Assembly: GCA_014549065.1 (NCBI GenBank)
Contig: JACDOX010000003.1
Coordinates: 14,015,877 to 14,079,876 of the forward strand
Source: Cardinalis cardinalis
Taxonomy: Eukaryota > Chordata > Aves > Passeriformes > Cardinalidae
Reading direction: 5' to 3'
Length of the DNA stretch: 64,000 nucleotides
Below the pieces are notes generated by a model that made no database searches, was not told the origin of the DNA, and saw only the letters and a program-made list of their open reading frames with translations. Shown piece by piece: positions 40,901 to 52,900 of this stretch. Position 1 is the first letter of the stretch. Every line of letters begins with the position of its first letter. Both the position numbers and the translations under genes were made by a program.

Positions 40901-43900
40901 ACTATCTGAGAGGATTTTAAGTGAAATCTTTAAAGCAACTTCTATTTTCAAGGAAGATTGTGCCATGAATGACANAATTTACACCACTTTGAGTGGTTTT
41001 CAGCCCTCTTTCTCCTTATAGACATGCAGATTAATTAATGGAGTATTGTAGGAAGTGCACTGAGATGTGGTTAAGGTACTTGGTCCAGAGTGAAGAGAGG
41101 GACACTGAGTTTCTGGTTGACTTGGAGGATGTGTTGTAGGTTGGTCTTGTAAATTTAAACTTCTGGGTTTTGTACACAGCCCATTTTAGATGTGGTAGTA
41201 TGTTCTAGAGCACTTAGTCTTTAAAATTGGATTTCTGTGTTACTCTGCTTTCAAAGGGGTGTCATAGAATGGGCCCCCAAGTTCCTGGAATGCAGAGAAC
41301 ACCTTTGAAAACACGAGCATTGCTCTCCCAGTGCCTCTGCTTGTTCATCCTTAAAATGACAGATATTTTCTGTCCCCAAACGAGTGCATCAGTGCTGGTG
41401 AAGTTTTTTCACTGTCGTTAACCATTGCCTGCGAAGAACTGCTGGGAACCTAGAAGCTGAATTTTGGTGAAGGAAGTGGCAGTACAAGAGGAAATGTTTT
41501 GAAAGTTCTCTTCAGAAGATGTGCATCTCAGTAAAAGCACAAGAGCAGGTTCTGTAACAGGCAACAGGTGAATTGTGTAGCTCCTGAAAAACAGAAATCA
41601 CAAACCTATTCAACTGATGCACTGCATTAGACACCTAAGAGCAATTTCACTGTTTTCACACGAAGAGGCACAAAGAGGTAAAGGAATGGAAAGCAGCTGA
41701 GAAAGAAAAGGCTGTTAGTGTGCTGTGCATTATTTTATTTATACTGGTCTTGTTTTCCTTTTACTGTTTTCTTCAGTTGCTTTCTTGGTAACTATTTCAG
41801 TTTCTCAAAGAGGAAGTGGATCAGTGAAGGGCGTGAATAGCTATTGATGGAGATACTTCTCTAGGTTTTCTCATCATCTTTGCACTCACCAGTGCTCCTG
41901 GAGTTGTTAAATACTGAGGAATAATGTTGGTCATGCTTTACTACTCTGCATATTAGCCTTTCTTATTTGTAACCCTCTGCTTGAAGGAGGTAGTGAATGA
42001 GTAGAGATAAAACAAAAGAAACCTTAGTTAAGAACATAAAGCAAAAATGCCAAGGCAAATACAAAACTAATTTCTAAACCCAAAAAGTTTAGAGATTGCT
42101 GTCAATCACTAGGAATTCACATAAGCAGTTTCCATCTGCAAGACCCCTATCAGGCCAANCCAGGATAATGGAAGGTGCCTTGAAGTCCTGTCAGCTTCCT
42201 GATGGTGAAGAAAGTCAGTGCAGGCAAAGGGCAGGNTGCTAATGTGTCAACTGTAAAGGCCTTCTCACAAAGAAAAAAGAAGGCAAAAGCTTCCTTCCTT
42301 AGACAGATTAGTTAGAGGACTCTTTGAAACGGTATCTTTTCCAAAGGGTGTTTTTCCAGAAGGCAGGTTGTACTACCAGGTACCAGGTTTTGAGGTGAGT
42401 TTGGAGGATTCCCTCTAATTGTTGCAGTAGCTATGAAAGTGGAATTGTTTTTCTTGCAGCCAAAAAACTACATCCTGACTAGTGGAAATATGCAAGAACT
42501 TGTTTCTTCTGTGATTATCTAGAATNATTCCCAATAACCACTGTGATTCACAGGCAAGCATCTTAATATTCCTGAGAATCAGGTCTCAGAAAGTACTGGT
42601 GATTCAGAGAGTGGGATTTATTAATTACAGACTTTTGAATGCACTAATGGTGCAAAATGAAGCTTAAGCATCCCTTTGTTCATGAAGTTCAGAGGCTCAC
42701 CCAGGCTCTGCTTCTCTAAATTTATTTTCTGAATGTGCTACCTTTCTCAGACTAATGCTGCTACCTGCAGACCTGCGAGGTACAATATTTTCAGGTTAAG
42801 CCCTTTTAAAAATTAGTTTCTCTAGTCCTTATCACTAGATTTCCTTCCTGAGATATCACATCAGTGAATAGCTTTAGTATTTCTTGCAAAGAAATCTTTT
42901 TGATCACACAAATGTACAGGATACCTTTAAAAAAATAAATTAAAAAATNGGGGGTTTGCAGTCAGCCAGGACCACTGTAGTTGTCAAATATTCTTCCTTT
43001 ATCCTTTTTTCTAGCAAGCCANCCCAAATCCATCCTCTTGCCCAGCTGCCCTTGTCAGAACACCTGTTAGCACTGAACTGCAGAGGAGGCAGATGAGTTG
43101 TGTTCTTTATCCCTGCTCTTCTGCTGTTTGCCCAGTAACACTCACAGAACTGGATGTACTAAATGCCCAGTTCTGTCTCCAACCTGAGCATTTCCTGGTC
43201 CTGTATTCTTGATCCCAGCAGGATTTGTGAAGCAGGGAAGTGATTATTTTTTGGTGGTCTGCCTGATGGAGCTGGAAACAGGAAGTGGTTGCTCAGGCTA
43301 TTCCTTTCATGTCTGCAGACAGCAAAGTGCTTTGGGCAAAGGGTGCTTTGCTTCCCCCCAGCCGTATCAGTTGTATCATCTAAAAAAATACCTCTACATA
43401 GACACATGTGTACATGCATACATAGGTAATTCCTTCCTTCTTGCTTCTTTTGTGTCCTGTAAACAAAGCAATTCCTTATTATAGTCCTATCTAGCTGGTT
43501 GCTTTCTTTCTGAATCCCGCTTCATCTATCTGACATCTGTTAATGCATTTTCAAGGCGGACATGGTGCCAGAAGAGTCCTGGGGAGCACGGAGAGTACCA
43601 AGTACTCAGCTCTGGTTACTGGGAAGCAGCTGNGCAGGGCTCTCAGTGGCACACCCAAGGCATGCCTGTAACCTCTGCTGTCTGTTTGCAGGAGCTCGTG
43701 TCAATGCCAAGGACAACATGTGGCTGACTCCTCTCCATCGAGCAGTTGCTTCCAGAAGTGACGTGAGTAAGATTTGATTACCCTGCTTTTGCACATAACC
43801 AACGTGCTGGGGGAAGGGCAAACCCTGGAGAGCTGTGGTAGGTGGCGTGGGCATGCACAGAGGGAAGGCATTTCCTGCATGCAGGGCATTACAGCTGGAG

Positions 43901-46900
43901 GTCAGTGTTTACATGTTACCTGTAGCTGCTCTTGAGCCTTCATGTGCTGGATTCCCACCTTGCTTTACGTTACCGTAGCAAGTCACAGGGAGCAGTGAGC
44001 AGGACTCACATGGGATAGAGTCCACAGTGGTCCACAGTGCCTACACTATCTTCAGGTGGTGGAAAAAGAGAAATAAATCNCTGTGGGTGTGTGCATGCTG
44101 TGTGTGTGCCAGAAGGGTGTGGATGTGGATGTGATCCAACATGCATTACCACGTAATTTGTTTTGGTTAATTACATCTCGAGGCATCCGTTAGGTTTTCT
44201 GTTAATGCATTTGATTGATGCAGAAGGGAGGGTTTGCCCATATTTCTTCTACTTGACTAATAGAAATATTCTGGGATCATGTTGTACTTCTTCCATTGCT
44301 ATCTTAAAAAGGAGCAGCAATAACTACTGGGAGTGCAGCTCNGGCATTACTCTGTTTCCAACTGCACCATTATTCTTGGCTTTCCTTTGTGGACCTCCCT
44401 GTCTACTTTCACCCTCCCAATACTTCATTACCAGTGAGCCCAACTGCAGACTGAATTGGCTGCTGGGGATGAGGGGAGGGGTTGTGAAGCAGACAGAGGG
44501 TGGCTGTCTTCCAGAGCCTGATGGACTCGAATCACCTCTGTAACAATCCAGCGCTTGCCAAGCCTGGAGGCAGGAATCTTGCGCTCGCTTCTGAACTCGG
44601 GCATTGTTTGGCTGCTGGCTGAGCTTCCCAGCTGCTGGCATCCCCTGGAACCCTCTGAAAGGAATATCTGATAGACTGTGAATGCTGTAATGAGGCAAAA
44701 TACAAAAAGCCATGTTGGAAAACAAAGATCAGACTTAAACCTTGAAAAACAGCCACAGTCTTGCTGATGCGGGAATTGCNGTGTGCTTGGTTTCTGGTTT
44801 TGGATGTGTCAGAGTACATGATTTTTATCATCAGCCACAGTCCTAGCAGAAAATGTATGTCTTTCTGTGGCTTTGTGTCTCATCTTTAACTCTTTGTCAG
44901 CTGAAGCACAATGAGAAAGTGTGCTGGCAGTTCTGGTACCTCTCAGTGAGTACCCAGGGGCATTAGTGAGGCAGCAGGAGAAGGCACCAGCCTTTGGTCC
45001 CTTTTCATGGTATATTTCATAAACACATTCAGCTCTCTTCTAGTGGCATTTTTTCTTCATTATTTATACNATAATTGCTACTTTTGGTAACAATTTGGAA
45101 ACAGGATTTATTATTTTTGAGGCTCTTTCAGTGCTGCTTTTTACCTTCTTATACAAGTGAACAAATGTGCAGCTTTGATGNTGATAGCAATAGATAGCAG
45201 TAGGCAAATTCAGAGTTCCCACTGATAGGAGAGGATGAGTTGGTGGTCCAGAAGCCTGACCAGTAGGACTTGGTGTAGTTTTGGACGCTCTTGTGAGCGC
45301 AGTTGTTTTTAGAATGATCACCAACAAATTTTATTATCAATCTTTTNCTATGAAGATTTCAGAGGTTTCAGAGGTTATCTCCTTGAATNCTTTTATATGT
45401 TGATTAAAAGAATGGACACTTCTTTACTCATGTCTTAATGATTTTCAGAGGCTTTAGGGATATTTATCTTTATTTACAAATCAGCAGCCCTTGGGGTGTC
45501 TGTGTAGGATGGTTAATGGATATAGCAGTTTTCAGCCCTAAACAGTTTAAAAAAGTTTAGAGATTTCACTGTGATAACTTGGGATAGCTGGAGACACTGA
45601 CTGCAGAGGCTTACACCACAGCTGGGCACTGCATGCATATGTAGAAACTATAAGGGTAAAGCTCGTGCTCTAAAAACAATAGAATTAAAACTTTTGCATA
45701 AGGATTTTAANTTTTGATCCCAAATCTGAAAGAGCAGCAGACTGCAGATGTACACAAAAATGTGTAAATGTTTTTCTTTTAAAATCCAAGTATTTTTAGC
45801 TTTGGATATTGAGTCCTTATTATTTACTTCTAAAAATTCTCCTTTAACCTTTTTTTTCTTTCATTAAGAGTGCATGAAGTTTCCTGCTGACTTCATGTCC
45901 CAGCTGCNTAGGTCTCTAGTGAATTACATTGAAATAACTCTTAAAATAGTAGGCCTGTAATTTAAAAAACAAAATCCTATTGAGACATCAACAGTCATAT
46001 ATCATTATTGGTGCTGGAAGAGATGCAGTGTCACTCACTGAACAAATCTGTTNGAGGACAGTTTGTGAGATGGCTGTAGAAAATGAAACTGCTGAGATCA
46101 TTTGAGGACAAAGACATAAAACTCCCAGTATGTATGTAGTGTTGATACAGACTGCAGGCACTCTTCTGGGCCATTCTAGATATAAAAGTACTGTGTAAAC
46201 ATACTGTATGTGTTTGTTATTCATTAATAAAATTTTGGCTGGGCTTAACAGAAAACTTTGCAGTTTGTGGAAAAAGAATAAGGTACTATGTAGGACTAGG
46301 GCTCTCCCACATACCAGATGTGACTTGTATTTATCAGACAAGGCTGCTTGAATGCTACTGTGTTCCAGTAGTTCCTCTGTATTTTGTTTATTTGTGGGGG
46401 GAAAAAGGAAGAAGAAAAGAAATACAATTTTGAGAAAAATTTGTTTTTATCTGACTTGCTTAATGGTAGATGCATGAGTAGAGCAGAAATGAACTGATTG
46501 TGAGTTCTCCAGTGAGAGGGGCTCTCAAGAGAGAACAGTACATTTTCTCACTGGGAAATATTTGCTTTTAACCAACAAAATTAACCTTAAAAGATGTTGT
46601 TTGGTCTCAGGCTAACAGAAAGGATATTGCAGTCAAGACCCTTGGCTATGCTTAGGCCTTGGGGAGGAAAGGAACGCTAATGCTAAGCTGGAGACACCAG
46701 CATTCTCGTGTTTTTGCAAAGCTAAAGTTTTGTTTTCACACGTTCTCCTTTATTTTCTCCTTTTTCCTGTTTATAAATAAAATGTGCAGCACTTTGCTGT
46801 TATTTTGACGTGCTTTTCATTTTGTGAATGGTCGCTGTAGCAGTGTGTGTTGGGTTTGTGTGGCAAGGGTGTGGTAGTGGGGGTGTCTTCTGTGAGAGGC

Positions 46901-49900
46901 TGCTGGAAGCTTCTTCATGTCCAACAGAGCCAGTGCCAGGCAGCTCGAGGGTGTCCTGCTGCTGGCCAAGGCTGGGCCCATCACTGATGGCAGGAATGGC
47001 TCAGGTGAGCTCATTTCTTCACTGGAAGCACAGCTATGAGGTACTGATGGTTAATCAACCAAACAGGATGGGCTCTCTGCACAGGACATGCTCAAATCCA
47101 CCTGGCAAGTTTTGACCGTGAGACCTTTTTACTGCTCTCAGAGGGGATGTGTGCAGGGCCATTTGAATGGATGATGCCATTGCAGAAGCCTGGGAGGTGT
47201 TTGGGGTGGCTGTTGTTCCCTGTGCCTCTGCTGGCCCCCCTCAGCTGTGTGCCGGAGCTGNCGGGGAAGCGCCGTGCGTTTGCTGCAGCTGAGGGCTGTG
47301 GCCCTGCTGCCCTTGCAGGAAGCCGTGCAGGTGCTCATCAAGCACTCGGCCGACGTCAACGCCCGGGACAAGAACTGGCAGACCCCGCTGCACGTGGCAG
47401 CTGCCAACAAGGCGGTGAAGTGTGCCGAGATCCTGATCCCCCTGCTGAGCAGCGTCAACGTGTCGGACCGCGGCGGGCGCACGGCGCTGCACCACGCCGC
47501 GCTCAACGGCCACATCGAGGTGAGCGCNGCCAGCCAAGCTCCTGCCTCATTCTCTGCTCTTGTACTAGGCTCAGTCTAGACTCTGTCGTTATCTTATTGC
47601 AAAAGTTCCATATCTCCTTGGGGATTTCTCATGGGCATCTCCTCACAGCACTGATGCCTTCACAGCACAGCCAACAAACTCCAGCAGCTCTCCTCACCCA
47701 GCTAACCCACTCTTTTATAGCACTCATCCTCATTGGACACAGCTGTGGCCTGTTAAGGGCAGGNCTGNTCCTAACCTTTGGTAATTAGTTCAGCTGCAAC
47801 TCCTCAGGGNTGAGACTACCTTCTGCACTATCTTTATTCTCTTACATCCTATCCCCCCACAAGACTCTAGTCTAGTACTAGTCTAGATTCAACTCTAGTA
47901 CTCAGTCTAGGCCCACTGTGGCTGGGTCTAGACTGAGCCCCGTGTCCCTGACCCCCAGGGTTGCTGTCACTTGGCTGCTTCCCAAACTGTGGGACAGGTT
48001 TCCTAGCTGCAGGAACACTGCAGTGGCTGTGTAGAGCCAGGGTATGAGCGAGGTGTGCATGCACTCCTGGAGAGACGGCTGTGCCACCGCTTCCAGCAGC
48101 TCTGGGGTCTCCTGGCTTCTTTGGAGCTGGAGTGCCTGTGAAAATAAGAGTGGCAGAATGGAGAAAGGGAAAACTGGTGGATTTGTTTCCAGCTGAAGAA
48201 ACATGCAGCTGTGTGAGATCCAGTCACTTTGCTTTTCTAATTGGCCTTCTAGAAAATGTGCTTCTGTTTTTCCCTACTTATACAAGCAAACCTTCCTAGT
48301 ATTGTTATTTAACTATATGAAAAAGCTTATGTAAATAAATCCCCTAGATTTTTGCCTTCTAGGTTTTGATAGTCTTTAGATCTGTGTTTAAGGGTCTTCA
48401 TTTTCCCATTCCACACCTGAAGATCTAGGTAGGGAATAAAAACTCTTAGACTGGAACAGTAAGCTTCTGTCAATGAAAGTTGATGAGTTGTACTGTAATT
48501 AAAAGAAGAAAGAGGAATGGTAGGTCCTGTAAAATGGTGATGGTGTTTGTCCTTTAAAACANTGAACTGTAGGAAAGAGACAGTAATGCCTGTGTCTAAC
48601 TGTCATTATCTGAGTATTTTTGATAGAGAAGATCAGAAATGATCATTCAAATGCACCATTTTGTTTATTGCAAGATTGATTTGTTATAAATCTTTGAGTA
48701 TGTGATCTGGAGGGTTGGTTTTACCTTCTGTTGTTCCTTCTAGATGGTGAACTTGCTCTTAGCCAAGGGGGCAAACATCAATGCTTTTGACAAGAAGGAC
48801 AGAAGAGCTCTTCACTGGGCAGCGTACATGGGTAAGGCTTGGGCCACTGCTCCTTCTTTTNAATTTCCTATTCACAAACGGGTAGCGTGTCTTAAAATGG
48901 ACAGGAACAGACCTGGCCATGAAAAGAGAGTGTTGTAATTACCCTGAAGAGGGAAAGGTTCAGCTGATCTAAATTTGCAGCTAGGAAGATCTTGGCTATG
49001 ATTTCCTTTTTAAGACAGTTAAATGTGGGCTTTTTGTGTTGCTTTTTCATTTTGGTCTTCTTATCCTGACTCTAAGTCAAGCCTGAACTATATTTGTGCT
49101 AGAAAAAAACCCAGGTTATATTTGTTTCAGTTTTTGCTAAAAAGTACTTTCAATGAAATGCAGGTAACTGTGTTTAAAAATGTTGTTGTTTATTGCAGTG
49201 TATAAGCAGCTAGGCAATGATATTCTTAGGAAATGCACAATAGGCACTTTCTTCCTGTTAGGAGAATNTTGTCACCTTTTATTCCAGAGTGGACAAGAGC
49301 AACTGAATATCTCCTCAAAAAATAAGTGGTGTTACCAAATACTGCTTAATTCAAACAGTTTGCCTTATTAGTCCTTTCAAGTTAAAGGCAAATTTCTTAC
49401 AGTGGGACATTATAATTCAAAAATACAAGATTGCCTGTGATAGTGGTCATGCTTGTTCAAAAGCTTTTGTTGGCCAAGCTGTATATTTCAGGTTACAATT
49501 GGTGTGGAGCTGTGCACCCTCAGCCAGGAACTCTTTATTTGACATGTCAGAAATCTTTATTTTAATCCTGGCACTTTTAGAAATGAGATAATAGGAGATT
49601 TCCAACTGTGAGAAAAGCATATTGTGTGGTTTTTTGATATACACAGACACAGATGGAAAGGCTCTTGCCAACTGTGATGTGGCTTTTGAGCTAACGAGCT
49701 TTGAACTTCACTCTCTAGATTTGAAAGGCTCTTACATTGTGCTCTGCAATTCCACGCCCCTTTTCCAGTTAAATGTTTTCAGAAATTCATGATGCATTTT
49801 TAAAAGTACTTAGATAATGTCTAAGGCCTAAATTAGCAATGGAGTCTGTAGTGCATTTTAGACAGAAATTAGATAGTGAGATGAGAGCTGTAAACCCTCA

Positions 49901-52900
49901 CAGAGTTTCTGGAATATTTAATTCTTTTTGGACACTAATTATCTATAGACTTTGTACATATGGTTTCCTAGGTCCTGCACATGACCAGAGCTGCCCTTGT
50001 CATGAAAGTGCTGTGCAACTCAGATGGAGCACAACATTGTATGGTGTTTGACATAATAAATGTTTAATTCTAAGANGGACAGTTTTGTCTCAGCATGAAG
50101 GAATAAGACTGTTCCTCCTAATTTTATTATTTATTAAGGTTATTTTTTATCTCTAAAAAAACCCAGGAAGTGTTAGCAGTTGTGTTTGCAGGTGACATCA
50201 GCAGGATGCTGTCTTGGGAGACTTGCTTTGCCATGCTCCTGTGCTCACTGTACCACTATCCTCTGTAAAAGGGAGAATAAAACACATTGTTAGCTTGAGA
50301 GAAATAAATGGAAAAGAGGTGTGGTTTTGTTCTTTTGGCAATTGGAAAATCAATTCAGTAAAGAGAAATTTGACACATTTGGAGAAGGTGAATGCATGTA
50401 TTTCTTACAAGGCCTGGAGCTAGGATTAGAAATATGTATGAAAATGCTTTTTCTTCCTTTGTAAAACTCTGGGAGCACTTTGAAGCAGCAGTGAAAGGGC
50501 AGTGTGTTAGCAAGAAAGCAGTAATCTGGGANAATTGATGCTGTGGGATGGTCTACTCATTGATTACTCTCTTTTATCTTTTGAAGGTCACCTGGAAGTT
50601 GTTGCCTTACTGATTAATCATGGTGCAGAAGTGACTTGTAAAGACAAGAAGGGTTACACCCCACTTCATGCAGCTGCATCCAATGGGCAGATTAACATTG
50701 TCAAACAACTCCTTAACCTGGGNGTGGAGGTATGTGGTAATGTGCACTTCATTTCTATTTAGAGGTAGTCCTGTCTTCTTTCTTATGGATGCTGCTAAAG
50801 ACAGGGACTTCTAAAGAAAAGGGGTTCCATTTTCCAGACCNCCTCATGCTTCATGTGATTTATTGGTTCAAGAGTCAGGAGACATTCTGTATTAAAGAAA
50901 GGCTGATATGGACAGTAAATTCCAAGCCACCTGCTGAAGGAATCAGAAGATATGTCCTGGTCGTGCAGAAGAAGATGGAGTAATGAAATTTTCCTTGGGT
51001 CAGCATTCCTTTGATACCATGAGTGGTATTTCTCAACATATGCACTGTGTGCTTTACTAAACAGCAGCTCAGGCTGTTTCAGTTTACAGACCTATATTTC
51101 CTCTGTAGCTGATACATTGTTTTCACTCTGGANTATAACTTTTTTTTCAGGGCACAGACTTCTTGTTATTGCCAATTCCTCAAAGCAGTGGTGAGATGAC
51201 CAGTGGAGCCTGATCAGACTCATAATAAAGACATTGCTTTTGCCATGGTATTTTCAGCTGACTTGACCTGCCAGAAAATTGTCAGAAGTTCATGTTCACA
51301 GGCTGTTGGCTGTGAAGGGGAATAGCTGTTTCCTGTTATTAACAGTGCTATGCTAATAAGTCCCTTTAAGTTCCACATTCTCCACCACTGGGGATATGAT
51401 CTTAGAGAGCCTGTGTTTCATGGAAGGCTGTTCATGCCATTCCCGAGTCTTTTGTGCAATCTGTCTTGTCCTGTTTTACAGAACAGCAGTTGAATACTAA
51501 GTTGGTCATCAAGAAGTAACATAATCTTAATTACATCTTTATAATACTGAGCTACTAAAAGTGGTTTCTTACTGAAGTGTAAATATCTGTGCACTTTCAC
51601 AGTGCTTTCACTCAGATACCCTCTATCTCCAAAATAAAACTGTATTAACAGCTCTTATGCCTGGTTTTGTTCACAAAANCTCAATAGTCACTGTTGTAAT
51701 CCTTTTAAATATAAAGATTGTGAGCTTTTTATTCATCCTGCTTTTCCACTTATATGGAAAATCTTCCAGCTTGTTTGGAATTTTGTCATCATTATCGTCA
51801 TTACATACTCCTGCTATCAGCTTTAAGCTTTGCACTGGTTTTAGAAATTGTCAGTAGGATAAAAAGTTAATAGGAAAGGTAAAGCATTCCAAGGGAAACT
51901 GTCTGGGAGTATAATTTGTCGATGAAATGTACTGGTGAGAACTATGCCCTATGACAGTTCAGGCCTCCAGCTATTTCCATTTGCAGCGTGTGATGCATTA
52001 CGTAAATGCTAAGCTGATGTCTGTAATTTTAACTATGTCTCCTTATCTCATTTTAGATTGATGAGATGAACATCTATGGAAATACTGCACTTCACATTGC
52101 CTGTTACAACGGTCAGGACTCAGTTGTTAATGAGCTGATTGACTATGGTGCTAATGTAAATCAGCCTAATAACAATGGATTCACCCCCTTGCATTTTGCT
52201 GCTGCCTCCACTCATGGAGCACTGTGTCTTGAACTACTAGTGAATAATGGGGCAGATGTTAATATTCAGGTAAAACTTGAATACCAGCTTTACAGTTTTA
52301 CTTTAGCCTATTTTGCATATCTCAGGAGGAAATTGTAACAACAGCTACAGCATGGCTCTAAATCCTTGATNGAATTGGAATGATGCTGAGAATGTTGAAC
52401 ATGGAACTGTTTGGGTGAGATTACATCCCAGCAGGAGAGCTTGCAGTGCCTTGATANATACAATGAGACCTCTAAACTCTAGGCCAACACTTTCATGAAG
52501 GCATAAAAAAGTACTAAAATACAGTCCCAGGAGCTCTGTCAAAATGTTATCTCAGGGAATGGTGCTAAGTCCAACAACTATTACTTTTTAGTGTTTTTCT
52601 TGTCCGTATAATATAGTATAATTAAACCTGACTCCAAAAAATTCCCTTTCCACGATTGCTTGTTACCTACTTTAGAGACCCAGCTTACAAAGTCTGATGC
52701 TGCTTAGGATATCTGAATATTCTTGAAGGCACAACTTACACATCTTGGTGAAGCTGAAAAGAACTTGCTGTTATCCAACATAGGGTAGTGGTATAAGTAT
52801 TAGAAAACTTGAGGTCTTCTGAGTTCATACAAGATTTTGACTACTTTTGTTAAAAAGTTTTGTATTTCAGTTTCCCATCTATGAAACTAGCATTCACCTT

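Larger units (their letters stand above)
37552..43691 (+). other. ANKRD44 intron 3
   Basis: 6,140 bp with canonical ends. It contains a short antisense CR1 fragment (38391-38495) and a possible palindromic repeat (39904-39987). No coding sequence recognised; the longest open frame (40472-40693) lacks an ATG start and any known domain. Confidence 0.85.
47520..48743 (+). other. ANKRD44 intron 5
   Basis: 1,224 bp with canonical ends. The first 420 bp holds a CTAG-rich tract interrupted by a solo LTR; the rest shows nothing notable. Confidence 0.87.

Noticed and set aside
47247..47579. Extended open frame through both ends of exon 5
   Set aside because: Homology and canonical splice sites limit the exon to 47319-47519; the extension is chance in GC-rich flanks.
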